From Chelydra serpentina (Eukaryota > Chordata > Testudines > Chelydridae), in contig JBAIAC010000018.1 in the NCBI GenBank assembly GCA_037349315.1, positions 1,240,001-1,304,000 of the forward strand: 64,000 nt of DNA. Direction: 5' to 3'. Positions 21,293 to 33,109 of the stretch are shown here, in pieces. The notes under the pieces are model-generated. The model worked only from the letters and a program-made list of their open reading frames with translations, was not told the origin of the DNA and made no database searches. The first letter of the stretch is position 1; each line of letters begins with the position of its first letter. The position numbers and the translations under genes were made by a program.

Positions 21293-23361
21293 ATAGTGGA
21301 ATAGCCCTCACCAATGGCTGAGTCCTTTCCTTTGTCTGTGGCATGATTGCGACAAGACCATCATTCCTATGGGACTCATCCCACAAGACCCCTTGCCCTA
21401 GTGCACGTGGGCACAGTGAAGCAGGGATTGTATCAGTTATGTAGTCCTTTCTATGTGTTCAGCTAACAAAGTTCCCTGGCAGCTGATTTATTTCTTCCCT
21501 GGGTTATGATGTTTGACTTCTCCTTTGCTACAAAGGAGGAGATACCATTTTCTGTAAAATAGTGTATGACACAGAGCTACACTGCAGATCAGCAAGCTTG
21601 CATGACCTGTTGCCCCAGCCTCCTCTACAACAGGCTGGTCTTATTAGCACTTTGCAGATCAGCATTAAAAATATCTGCCCCATTAATATATAATGTCCCA
21701 CCATCATTAGTCCTGTGCAATTGTCTGTGATAAATTCGTGATTGAAGACCATAAAATTATAAAAGCTACAAAATGAAAACATTTTCCCATTTACTGCTTT
21801 TGTGGGCTTGATCAATTGCTGCAGGCCAGTCAACTTAATCCCACCTGACCCTCCTTGGCAATAGAGCTGATCACACCAATTACGTTTTCTGATAAGTCTG
21901 CATATACCGAAGATTGCTATGCATAATAATAATCAAGCAGTGGAAGAAATTCAGAACATGTGTAAAAGTCTACAGGAGCAATTGATTATACTCAATTGTT
22001 AGAGAGAGATTGTGAGTAATTTTGAGCTAAATGATGTTTTTGGTGATGGTGGTGGATAGAAATGTCACAGATAATGATTAAGACAAAATTTAATAATGCT
22101 AAGGATAACAAGACCTTTAATGAGTTATCCAATTCTGTTAAGAAAAAGAATGAGAAAATAGAAGTGGGATGAAGTAAGGGCACTAAGACAGAAGTTCCTG
22201 ACCCAAGAAATTCTGTAATTGAATCTCCTAACAGTTTAATTGGATTTTAAGAATTAAAATGTCAAGTTGTCAAACATAATTTTATTATTTGTAAAGAAGC
22301 ACTGCACATGATCATCTTGACATCTGGTCAGTTTCAAAAACTGAGTTACAAGTAGATTGCCAACTTTTGTGGTTTCACAGTCACATTCATCTTGGTTTTG
22401 GGTTTTTTTTAAAAATGTTTTTCTGTCCCGTTTGCTGTGTGTGAAAGACCTACAGAGACAGCGTAAATTGACTGATTACAGAGAGATGGATTAATGAAAC
22501 TGATTATTCACACAGTTGAAAGAAACTTATGTACAGGGAGAGGGGTAACTTGGTAGAAAAAGATGGGACAAGTTTTCTGATGGTGGAGCCCCAGTTGTGT
22601 GCCTGCTGTTGCCCAAACAATACATTTGTGTATGTGTGTGGGTGCTGAACTGCTTAACTATTTTATATTCATTTGGAAGCAGATTCAACCAAATTAAGTT
22701 TAGTCACTTAACCAATGGATTCTCCCTAATATGCTGTCCTCAGATCAGGCAGAATGTATGAAACAAGCACTAACACAGTTATGAGAGAAATTCATACTGT
22801 ATATGACCTGAATCCTGGCAAAGAACTGTGTTGCAGATTTCGATAAAACTTTCTTTCACAGCTCTTCACTTTATTGTGGAAAAAGTATTCACTGCATTAT
22901 TGCAGAAAGGGATCACTCCCTAGGTTCTGAGGACAGGGTTGATCACCTAATTGTGAAGAGAAACAAGGATGGGAAAACTGCAGAGATCCTGTTCCTGAAG
23001 AGATCTTTCTGAACACAAAATATACAAATATTTCCAAAATAATAGCTACAAATCAATACAGTGTGACCCACGTGCTAATTCATGAAGATTAAAAGACCAA
23101 GTGGGTTTTATGAAAGAGGGGTACTGATTGTCAATGACAACAACAACTTCTTCCCACCTAACCCCAAAAGCGCAGATGTCTGGGCCTCGATCTGTACCCA
23201 TATTTATAGCTGCCCCACGCCTTTTTTATATAGGATTGTGTGGCCTTATCATAAGGTCAATTTATGTAAGCTTGGTCTTTGGGTAACTTTTCCTCATGTG
23301 GATTATTATTCTGTGTGACTCAGATTTGGCTTCGATTCTGACAAGAAAACTCCTGCACTTA
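21293..23361. other. Intronic sequence, no gene seen
   Basis: AT-rich, unique-looking sequence. Open frames up to 101 codons (21528-21833, minus) have no recognisable domain. Confidence 0.4.
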
Positions 23362-23450
23362 GGGCCACATTTTAAACTGATGTAAATTGGTGTAGGTTGA
23401 TTGAAGTCAATAAAGTTATGCCAATTTACCCCAGCTGAAGACCTGACCCC
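23362..23450 (+). mobile_element. Chompy-related MITE
   Basis: It begins GGGCCACATTTTAAAC, has TAAATTGGTGTAG and the core TTGAAGTCAATAAAGT, then GCCAATTTACCCCAGCTG, and ends GACCTGACCCC. The TAAATTGG / CCAATTTA pair and the AAGTCAAT core mark a foldback MITE, imperfect here. Confidence 0.6.
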
Positions 23451-23855
23451 CACAAGGGAGGGGTACTTGGTAGTTGTGCATCCTTCCCTCTGCCTGCTTT
23501 TTAACATCTCCCATGAATTCCTGCTATATCAAAAGCAATGATGGAATGATTATTAATAAAAATTAAACATTCAGTCCACATGTGAGTGTGTTTTATAATT
23601 GGAGAACCTTTCTTTCATTTTCCCACTTCTTTACTCAATAAAGGACGTTTGGCCAACTGTCAGGTGAAATCTCATCTCTAATGTACACGTATAAGAGACC
23701 GGATACCTCCTTTTATCAATACTGCCCATTTCAACTCTGTATGAAGATAACCTGTCTAGAAATAAAGATATGCTCAAAACTAGCTGCCATTTGTATCAGT
23801 AAACTCTGAACACCTCATAAAATAGTTAAACAAGGATACAGCAAGATAGCAACTA

Positions 23856-23893
23856 ATTCCCTTATCTCTTAAGCAAGAAAGAGATAAGGGAAT
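23856..23893. repeat. Small perfect hairpin, 15-bp arms
   Basis: ATTCCCTTATCTCTT (23856-23870) and its exact complement AAGAGATAAGGGAAT (23879-23893) flank an 8-base loop AAGCAAGA. No transposon context is visible. Confidence 0.85.
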
Positions 23894-24027
23894 AAAGAGA
23901 TAAAGCAGCTCTGTTTCGTTCTTTTGCTTTTGAACAAAATTACTATTCAATTTATATGGGAGAAAAAAAGCAACTGTGACTCTCATGTGTAATGTGTATA
24001 ATCAATCAATAAATAGAACATTTAAAA

Positions 24028-24049
24028 GCATGCTCTGCTGAGAGCATGC
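24028..24049. repeat. Small hairpin GCATGCTCT / AGAGCATGC
   Basis: The 9-bp arms are exact and the loop is GCTG. It lies 135 bp from the hairpin at 23856. Confidence 0.8.
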
Positions 24050-25089
24050 GATTCCTACATCTCTATTGCTATTATGTACCTTTCCATATTACCTCTCCGG
24101 TGAAGCTTGTCACACCTCTGGCTTTACCTATGCACCATCTTGGCTCAGTATTGAAACAAACGTTGAGGTTACTTGGGTGCTTTTCATATCTTCACCCTAC
24201 CTGTTTGGTTTTTTTTTCTGAAGCCATTGGAAAAGGACTGTGCTGTGCATGACAAGGATGCATTGAGGGGGAAGTACAGCAGTTAGAATTTTGCCCAAGT
24301 GGCCCCAGCTTCAAAACATCTTTAGAACTTGGTTGAAGATGGAACAAGATAACTAATCTCTATCCTGAGATTAGTGACGTAGAGGAAGAAGAAGGCTCTC
24401 TAGTTTTCTCCTAACCATCCTAGATCTAAAAAGCCTGCTTAAATCACCAGACCATGTTCTCCCAAGGCCTATATCTCTGTAACAGCAATTGCACAAAGTG
24501 GTGACAAGCTTCATCCTGTGTGATCAGGCTTCATTGTGAATCCAGTTGGCTATGGCAAAGGAAAGAGCATTACTCCCAATTTTCAACCTCCATGGTGTTA
24601 GGAGAACTTTCCTTCATGCCCTGACCTCATAGCTGGGTCAGATGGCCTGCAACTCCTCACCTGCTAAACACTTGCGAAATCTGCACATTGCTTGTATAAG
24701 CAACTATGGAGCAACTCATGCTTTCCAAATAACAAAGTAATATATACTGAAAAAATAGTCAGGTGGGTATGGTTGTCTTACAGATAAAGATGTATTCTAG
24801 GATAAAATATTTACCTCTTTTTCATTTGTTCACAACAACAAAAGCTCACACTTCCATGTAGCATGTAGGTCTTCCGGTCCACTAAATAAATACACAAATA
24901 TGCAATCGGATCCCCCCCGCAGAGAGTTCCCCATGCATCTGATTTGTACACAACTGGCTGCCTATCAGGAAATAATCCACAGAAATTCATATCAGCAAAT
25001 TTGGAAATGAGTCATTTTGCTGTGATTATTTAAAGTTGATGTGTAAATTGAGTGCACACTCAGCAGCGGGGGAAGGAAAAATAAAAGTC
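24050..25089. other. Intronic sequence, nothing recognised
   Basis: No exon, tandem repeat or complete transposon seen. Confidence 0.4.
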
Positions 25090-25432
25090 CCACCTACAAG
25101 ACACTTTATTGGTTAGGGATTCCTTTATTTCCAAAAACAAAACTCAAAACCAGAACACATCAACTCAGACTACTGGGTAATAACAACCTGAGACCAGTCC
25201 TGCTTTAGCCAACTGGGAAGACAGAGTTCACACTCTTCTTCGGTGGGTAGCTTTCTTTACATCAGCTTCCCCCATTCCTTTTATAACCCTACCCAGATCA
25301 GCCATGTGAAAGGTAAGAATGCCTTACAAGGTGCACCACATTTTCACCTGATCACAGAGTTCAACTGATTACAATAGCACCTCACCCCACTAACCAGTGC
25401 TTTAAAGGGGAGTGGAAAAAATTACTGTTACA
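25090..25432 (-). mobile_element. Probable solo LTR, antisense
   Basis: Read on the minus strand it starts TGTAACAGTAATTTTTTCC at 25432. It has a TATA box TATAAAAG at 25285-25278 and AATAAA signals at 25129-25124 and 25110-25105, about 155-175 bp downstream. That promoter/poly(A) spacing fits a compact LTR. No internal region, second LTR or target duplication was identified, and the downstream border is approximate. Confidence 0.5.
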
Positions 25433-25678
25433 CATCAGGGAAGAACTGAGAAATTTATGGCAAAATGTTAGACAACTCTAGTTCATCATCCTGGCCGTTA
25501 TTCCCAAACCAATATAAACAGCAGTTTTTATTGGACACAAGAATGTCTTTTGTTTGTGTTTTTATTAAAGCAGGGGGGACTAATAGACCCTAGCATACGG
25601 TGGTTAGACCAGAAAGTATCACTCTACAACACATTCTGTCCTCCTGTTGCAAATTATGCAACTAGTGGAATGATATTG
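25433..25678. other. Intronic sequence, nothing recognised
   Basis: Short unassigned spacer between the LTR-like element and the MITE at 25679. Confidence 0.4.
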
Positions 25679-25934
25679 AAGTTACACTTTATAGTAAATT
25701 CCACTTATAAATAATCTATAAAGGGTTAATAAATGGTTCATGGATGTTTGGGTAAATGGCTAATCAACGGTTAAAGATTCTTATAGTGTCCAACAGGTTG
25801 TTAATAAGCTTATTCTATTGATGTGTTTATAACTATCTACCTGTATGAGACACTCATGTCTGTAACATGCTTATAGTTTCTGTTAATTATTTATTAACCA
25901 TGTATAACATAACCTTAATATAAAATGTGTCCAA
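25679..25934 (+). mobile_element. AT-rich MITE-like element
   Basis: The left end GTTACACTTTATAGTAA is roughly inverted at the right end TTAATATAAAATGTGTCC. The interior repeats ATAAATAATCTATAAAGGG and TTATTAACCATGTATAAC, a foldback-like AT-rich layout. The superfamily is not determined. Confidence 0.4.
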
Positions 25935-26394
25935 TGTGTTTAAAGGCACTTCCAAAGTTCTAAACATTAGGTGAATTTGGCAGGCTAATATTTCCCAACA
26001 CTGATCAGATAAGGCTTTCTATTTTTGGAGAAATCATCGAACTCTCCTTCCTATACAAATTGGCTGAATGAATTATCCACCACAGCACCGATGGAAAAAA
26101 CAATGATATTAGGAATGAACAGCTGTAAAAAATACAGTAGGATCTAGACACACATGAAAGAACTACATTTTTTAGCCTTAATTTTTCCAGTTCAGGCTTG
26201 TAAATCTCATACACACAGTGTTGTGGGTTTTTTTTCTTTTTTATTTGCTTATTGCCACATACAAATTATCCTAATTCAGGTTAATGAAATAGTGTAAAAA
26301 TCACATTCAGTCCATATTAAGTTAGCTAAAATCTTATCTTGAAACATATTAATTAGATGGACTGGTCACTGTTTATGTACTATCAGTATGAAAA
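25935..26394. other. Intronic sequence, nothing recognised
   Basis: No recognised feature before the CR1 insertion. Confidence 0.4.
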
Positions 26395-28050
26395 TTAGTA
26401 AAAAGCTCCCAGACGGCTGCACTTCGCAGCACGGTATGGGGAGGAGGTGATCAGCCCTCTGTGGAGAAAGAAGTAGTTCGGGACTATTTAGAAAAGCTGG
26501 ACGAGCACAAGTCCATGGGGCCGGATACACTGCATCCAAGGGTGCTAAAGGAGTTGGCCGATGTGATTGCATAGCCATTGGCCATTATCTTTGAAAAATC
26601 ATGGCAATCGGGGGAGGTCCCGGATGACTGGAAAAAAGCTAATGTAGTGCCCATCTTTAAAAAAGGGAAGAAGGAAGATCCAGGGAACTACAGGCCAGTC
26701 AGTCTCACCTCAGTCCCTGGAAAAATCATGGAACAGGTCCTCAAGGAATCAATTCTGAACCACTTAAAGGAGAGGAAAGTGATCAGGAACAGTCAGCATG
26801 GATTCACCAAGGGCAAGTCATGCCTGACTAACCTAATTGCCTTCTATGATGAGATAACTGGCTCTGTGGATGAGGCGAAAGCAGTGAATGTGCTGTTTCT
26901 TGACTTTAGCAAAGCTTTTGATACAGTCTCCCACAGTATTCTTGCCAGCAAGTTAAAGTAGTATGGGCTGGATGAATGGACGGTAAGGTGGATAGTAAAC
27001 TGGCTAGATGGTCGGGCTCAACGGGTAGTGATCAATGATTCCATGTCTAGTTGGCAGCCGGTATCAAGTGGAGTGCCCCAAGGGTCGGTGCTGGGGCTGG
27101 TTTTGTTCAATATCTTCATTAACGATCTGGAGGATGGTATGGACTGCACCCTTAGCAAGTTTGCAGATGACACTAAACTGGGAGGAGTGGTTGATACGCT
27201 GGAGGGTAGGGACAGGATACAGAGGGACCTAGACAAATTAGAGGGTTGGGCCAAAAGAAATATGATGAGGTTCAACAAGGACAAGTGCAGAGTCCTGCAC
27301 TTAGGATGGAAGAATCCCATGCACTGCTACAGACTAGGGACCGGATGGCTGGGCAGCAGTTCTGCAGAAAAAGACCTAGGGGTTACGGTGGACGAAAAGC
27401 TGAATATGAGTCAACAGTATGCCCTTGTTGCCAAGAAGGCTAATGACATTTTGAGTTGTATAAGTAGGGGCGTTTCCAGCAGATCGAGGGACATGATCAT
27501 TCCCCTCTATTCGGCACTGGTGAGGCCTCATTTGGAATACTGTGTCCAGTTTTGGGCCCCACACTACAAGAAGGATGTGGATAAATTGGAAAGAGTCCAG
27601 CGGAGGGCAACAAAAATGATTAGGGGGCTGGAGCACATGACTTATGAGGAGAGGCTGAGGGAACTGGGATTGTTTAGCCTGCAGAAGAGAAGAGTGAGGG
27701 GGGATTTGATAGCTGCTTTCAACTAATTTCAACTACCTGAAAGGGGGTTCCAAAGAGGATGGGTCTAGACTGTTCTCAGTGGTAGAAGATGACAGAACAA
27801 GGAGTAATGGTCTCAAGTTGCAGAGGGGGAAGTTTAGGTTGGATATTAGGAAAAACTTTTTCACTAGTAGGGTGGTGAAGAACTGGAATGGGTTACCTAG
27901 GGAAGTGGTGGAATCTCCTTCCTTGGAGGTTTTTCAGGTCAGGCTTGACAAAGCCCTGGCTGGGATGATCTAGTTGGGGTTGGTCCTGCTTTGAGCAGGG
28001 GGTTGGACTAGATGACCTCCTGAGGTCCCTTCCAACCCTGAGATTCTATG
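26395..28050 (+). mobile_element. CR1 LINE, 5'-truncated, with RT domain
   Basis: The element starts inside the second reading frame, with the usual CR1 linker segment, and continues through the reverse-transcriptase and C-terminal regions. Its short 3' untranslated region has GGGTTGGACTAGATGACC and CCTTCCAACCCTGAGATTC, ending in ATTCTATG. The related fragment at 3745-4388 belongs to a different subfamily (GACCTTAAAGTCTATGA end). This is the longest LINE copy in the window; the endonuclease domain is missing. Confidence 0.95.
26401..27973 (+). pseudogene. CR1 ORF2 remnant: reverse transcriptase and C-terminus
   Basis: One frame runs from 26401 with a stop TAG at 26572-26574, where CR1 normally has a lysine or similar codon. 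It reopens for 128 codons to a second TAG at 26959-26961, then reads 254 codons to 27723. Motifs in order: [45 protein letters not shown] (first catalytic Asp), [20 protein letters not shown] (catalytic Asp pair at 27160-27171), then [12 protein letters not shown] and a C-terminal [17 protein letters not shown] block. At 27720-27730 a near-tandem 10-bp duplication of TTTCAACTAA shifts the frame by +1. The rest (27728-27972) is open. It encoded a target-primed reverse transcriptase and is now inactive. Confidence 0.93.
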
Positions 28051-28380
28051 AAAAAGATAATTGGAAGTGAGTAGGAATAAAAACATCCCCGAGTGTATTG
28101 TGCCTGTCTAAAGGTCTTTGCCTGAATCTAGTTATAGCCAGGGAAATATTGCATCTTTTTATCCATCTAAAACTACCAAATCATAGATTGATAGTGTCAA
28201 TATTATCCAGATGCATTTGGAGGAAATAGTACTATGATCAACAATTAATCAAATTGGCTCCATGCTCCCCCAAGGGTTTGACAGTTTTGGAATGACCAAA
28301 CTTAATGTTGAAGTAAGAATCTTTGATAAACCGCAATGAAAATATTAGAGGGATAGCCGTGTTAGTCTGGATTTGTAGAA

Positions 28381-28587
28381 GCGACAAAGGGTCCTGTGGC
28401 ACCTTATAGACTAACAGAGGTATTGGAGCATAAGCTTTCGTGGGTGAATACCCACTTCTTCAGATGCAAGCAGTGGAAATGCTGGACATTTCCACTGCTT
28501 GCATCTGAAGAAGTGGGTATTCACCCACGAAAGCTTATGCTCCAATACCTCTGTTAGTCTATAAGGTGCCACAGGACCCTTTGTCGC
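28381..28587. repeat. Perfect 101-bp inverted repeat with 5-base loop
   Basis: 28381-28481 and 28487-28587 are exact reverse complements; the loop is CTGGA (28482-28486). All of it lies within the 13-bp target duplication, so the foldback existed at, or arose during, insertion. Confidence 0.96.
28505..28532 (+). ncRNA. Hammerhead-ribozyme-like core, unproven
   Basis: CTGAAGA (28505-28511, fitting CUGANGA) is followed by a 6-bp stem GTGGGT/ACCCAC with loop ATTC (28513-28528) and then GAAA (28529-28532). GTTAGTC follows about 20 bases later. CUGANGA - stem II - GAAA is the conserved hammerhead core, and hammerheads are known in Penelope-like retroelements. Stem III and the cleavage site do not pair convincingly by eye, so activity is doubtful. 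A mirror copy lies on the minus strand in the other arm. Confidence 0.35.
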
Positions 28588-28677
28588 TTAATGAAAATAT
28601 TACTGATCACACAAACATCCGTGTAAAAATGATCAACTATCTCCCACATTTGTTGGATATTTCCTGGTTTTTATTAA

Positions 28678-28749
28678 GGGTCTGATCCAAAGCTCACTGA
28701 AGTCAGTTACTTCTTTTCCATTGACTTCAGTGGACTTTGGATCGGGACC
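28678..28749 (+). mobile_element. Chompy-like palindromic MITE
   Basis: GGGTCTGATCCAAAGC at the left and CTTTGGATCGGGACC at the right are inverted repeats; inside are CACTGAAGTCAG and CCATTGACTTCAGTGG. This is one of the better preserved foldbacks of this type here. Confidence 0.75.
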
Positions 28750-28829
28750 TAAATTAATAATAACAAATATCACTGTATGCAGTGATGCCAAATTAACATA
28801 TTTCCATAGTTTCTACCAATATTGCTGTA

Positions 28830-28985
28830 TCTCTCTCTCTCTAAATATGTTTGTGTATGAGTGAGAGAAAGAGACATTGGTCAGCTATAATTCATTTATG
28901 TATGTGGTTATACAAAATGTGTATGCATGTGTGTACTTGTGTGTGTATGTGTATATATATATATATAGAGAGAGAGAGATGTACA
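28830..28985. repeat. Compound microsatellite: CT, TG, TA and GA runs
   Basis: CTCTCTCTCT near 28830, TGTGTGTATGTG near 28940, ATATATATATAT near 28955 and AGAGAGAGAGA near 28965. Confidence 0.85.
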
Positions 28986-31900
28986 TGTAGATAATATATG
29001 CATGTGTGTATATGGATAGGTAAATAATTAGCACACATTCCTTTATAATTAAATAGATCACTGTAAAAAGAACCCTGGCCCCTTTTAGTTGTGATAATTG
29101 CGTTATATGATTTCATACTGAACAATCCTTGTATTTCCAAAATGCATTTGAGAATACACATCTAAATATACTTGTAAACTGAACTGTTATATACTGATCT
29201 TTCCCACAGAATTTAATTTAATCTATCATTGTCAACTGATCTTTCCAATGTCTACAAATGTCTATATAGTATATGTCTTCCCACCTCCAGGGTTAATAGC
29301 ATCTACTTTTTACAGTACTTAGTTATTCCTTTCATTGTTTATATTTATGACAAATTTACATGTAACTGAATATTTCAAAAGTACATCCATTCTGTTTGTC
29401 CTTCTCTGACCATGCGTTTGCTCATCCTATTCAGAAATGCCCATGTTTTTTGTTAACATCTGTCACTGATATAACATCTTACAAAGTATTGTACTTTTTA
29501 AAAAAATGAGCTGTTTTAAAAACCAATTCTTTGACATATAAATCAAAATATAATCAAATTTGATTTAAATTAGGAAGATTAATTTAATACCAGATAATGT
29601 GTACAATATTTTCCTACAAGAGCATATAATACTTTGTCATAAAATGACTTTACAATTTACATTATAATAGCCTTGCTTATCTTCATATATTATAATTGTG
29701 TATACCATGTATAACACTCCTTTATATAGTCACTATTTATTATATTTTGAAGTTACATCTTAATATATGGCAAAATTTGATAATCGTCAACATCCTTCCC
29801 CTATGATTAGTTTACATACATTTCCATATGTACATACTGCAGAGGATCATACAGAGACAATTCTTCATGAGGGCCCTTGGCATCAGACAGGAACACCAAA
29901 GGAAATATCAATCTTCCTACATTAGCTAAGGGCAAAGCAATTCATGCATGTTTCAGCAAGCTTGACCTAAATACTGTTTCTATAATATTCTCTGCTATGT
30001 TATTTAATTTTACCTTATTTTCAAATTATTTTACACTGCCCTTAAATGTTTAATGCTCAGTGTACTCCATTGCAACTGCAGAATCGCCTTAGCAAAGCTG
30101 TTGGGAGAAGCTGGAGGTTTTGGCAGTTGGGTAGGGCACAATTCAGCTCTTTGGATCATGGGAAGGTATGGTGTCCTTCAAAGGTAAGGAAGTCATCTTA
30201 GCCTTCCCGTCAGTCTGGTGCCAAATTTTTAACCAGGGGCTTCCAGATTGTCCAAAAGCCTCCAACTGCATTCTTTACCCATATTATCAGTATTCATCCA
30301 TCACTTCTTGGGGTATTCTAACATGAATGGAATATAGCCATTTTATGGTGATTGTTCATTCACTCCATGCTAGACGGAACACTATTCTTGCTATGATTTC
30401 ACCTCACCAAATCCGGCTCAAATTTCCATCTGCGTCATAAATTACAGTTTAGGTTCTTCATTCTGTCTTTTAGAGAAACAGGATGGAAATTAAACTCTTT
30501 AATGTCCTGAGGGCTAAAAATATGAATCTTTTCAGGGTCACATCAATGTGGCAGGGTAATTATGATTAAAATAAGGCTACAAGTTCTTGAATGTTTCATT
30601 TGAACCTCTTTTTGTGGTGCACAACGTCAGAAATGATTAGGAACTCTATTTAAGTGCCTCATTCAAGCAGCCATTTTATGTAAGTTACACAGAATTTATT
30701 TATTTTTGTGCAGTGTGCCTCTTGTTTAGGTAAAGAAGTAAAGAATTTTTCAGTTAACATGCAGCTTGGATTTTTTGCCATGGTATGATATGCGCCCAGA
30801 CAAAGGAGGGGAGATTGAAAAAAGGTGTAAAGACATGAATAAGGCGAAAATGGTGGATTGATCACTAATTGTACATGATCAAAACACTTTTCCCGGAAGG
30901 CCAGTTGTTCAAGCTAGTCTAGCCCCATGACAGGCCTGCTTGTGCATTTGCTGAGGCAGATAATTTATCTTGACACTGACCTTGCTAATATTGCAGGAAT
31001 CCTATTTTGATGAAGATTAACCGCTTCTCTTCATATAGAAACATATATGCTTTATTGCCTTTTTGTGGATCATCTTATCTGTCTTACTGTGTGTGTGTGT
31101 CTGTGTGTTTAATAAACACTTTTATTGAAACCAAGTATTGAGATCCCAGCACTGAGCTTCTTTCCTTTCTTATGTCCCTAATTAGAGCAAGTCATGATCA
31201 CTATGTGTGAGTGAACTTCAAATCTGCCATCCCAAAGAACTATGAGTGATGGAACTTTTCTCATCTTGTCACATGGCGACCAAGATTCCTTTAATTCCTT
31301 GACCATTAATATTATCCCCTTCTTGAAAGTGTGAGCTAGGAATAATAAGAGAGGATGAGAGGACAGTGGCATGGAGGGCTGTGAAAATTATAGCATGAAG
31401 AGTTCATACACTGCGTGTTGAGAATTCCTAAACTATCTATTTTAAAGTCTAGCTGTTTGCTGGGTGATACATACTGATGGAGCTATCTTGGTGAAGCATA
31501 ATATATAATTCATATAGTTCAGCTTCAGCTTTGCAATTAAAAGTGGGAAAATCCCTCAAGCCATACAGTAATCAACATCTGCTGTGTTCAGTACCAATAC
31601 CAATTCAATACCAACAATACCAATTCATGCTGCCCTGAGGATTATCATCTTGTATTGCATGTGCCAAAGTAATGGCCACCCTCTTGACTGACCCCCTGGA
31701 ACTGAACTGGGAGATTTAGAATTAAGAGTATGAGCTGTTGCAGCCTGAATTAAAGTGATATTGTTTATGGCTGTAGAATTCATGTCCTGTATGGATCGGT
31801 GCCCTTAGACAAATACTTGAATATGCTACAGAAAAGTCTAAGCCCTAGCAGTAAAACTCTGTTGTAATTAGGGCTTGTATTGTAGCATTTTTATAAGTTT

Positions 31901-33109
31901 AGCTGCATATAAAGCGCCTATGAAAAAGTCAAAAATGAAGAGAGAGATCCAAAATGTACAGTTCAGCCCATGCTGTTACTTGTGCTCTTCTTCCTCTTTA
32001 TCAGCAGGGCACTAACATTTTGGCTCAGCTGTTTCTTTTAAAAGCTAAACTCAGATATTAAAAAAACAACAACAACCCTCATTAAAGTTTGGCTCAAAAT
32101 TATATAATAGATGTAATATGTGGAAAGCACTTATTTGGGAGTTGAAGGTGATGGAATTGTAGAAGCTTTGGTGTGATATCATCAGCCATATAAACAAGAA
32201 GATATATTTTTCCTTTAATTGTACAATTTGAAATCAGAGTATTATTAAGAGTTTGTAACACGTCTCCGCATTTGAGCAAAGAGACTGCTTATGTCAATAC
32301 ACTGCATTTAGAGAGTTTCAGACAGTACAACCACCTATTACACAATATCTCACTTGGCATATTGCTTTGGTGATTGGCAAAGTAGAATTGTAGTTGGGGG
32401 AGGGGGAAAACGGGTAATACTTTAGAGAGCCCTGCTTTGTTCTATGTACTTTTCTGATTTCACTGTCCATCATGTATACCATTCTCAACTGTTAATTAAA
32501 ATAAACAAAAAACACAGAACATAAGCTTCACCACCATTGTACAGGGTTGCAAATAATAATCTGTTTCTTGTGTCATGATCATACTCTGTAATTAATCAAA
32601 TAACCACTAATATAGTTTTTGTCATGCATGTCTAACTTCCATTGTTCTCCATGAATCCAACATTAGCAGCTCCGTTGTAGTACAACTTACATGCCTTCAT
32701 TAAATTGAACTACAGTAAACCTGGCTCTTTGATTTACGAGCTGCAACTTAACCAGGTGGCACTTGGCATGCTCTGACAGCTCTTTAACTATAAAATTGTT
32801 CTCTTAGAGCAGACCTAAAGGCAGCTACTGTGCAAGCCATACCAGGAGAAGCGTACTGTATTTCTGTGTGCTGGGCATTTTTTGGTGACAAAATGCTTTA
32901 TTTTTATTTTTAAATAAGAATCCCAAGGCATGCTTAACAATTCTAAAAATGTCTAAGTATTTCATCACAGAATATATAAAAAAGAGGAAATTAGCATGAG
33001 TCACATGTGGAAAAAGTACAGTGATAGTAAGGACTATTATCTTTGAATTTATCCATAAACTTGTAATGTCACAAATATGTCTGCATATTTTGCACAGAGT
33101 CACTGCTGT
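28986..33109. other. Long AT-rich intronic stretch without recognised features
   Basis: Four kilobases without transposon ends I recognise. A GTGTGTGTGT run lies at 31089. Open frames (60-92 codons) have no domain motif. If there are regulatory elements, they cannot be told from sequence alone. Confidence 0.45.

Larger units (their letters stand above)
28348..28589 (-). mobile_element. Penelope-like retroelement inserted as an inverted dimer
   Basis: The insertion is bounded by a perfect 13-bp target duplication AATGAAAATATTA (28335-28347 and 28590-28602). The left half reads as a minus-strand monomer including GATAGCCGTGTTAGTCTGG; the right half is a plus-strand copy lacking that 33-bp end. 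Motifs CACGAAAGCTTATGCTCC and GTTAGTCTATAAGGTGCC are typical of a high-copy reptile repeat that I associate with Penelope-like elements. The class is from recall; the structure is seen directly. Confidence 0.75.

Noticed and set aside
26575..26961. Functional reverse-transcriptase gene
   Set aside because: It is the middle segment of a CR1 ORF2 bounded by two in-frame TAG stops; the endonuclease part is missing.
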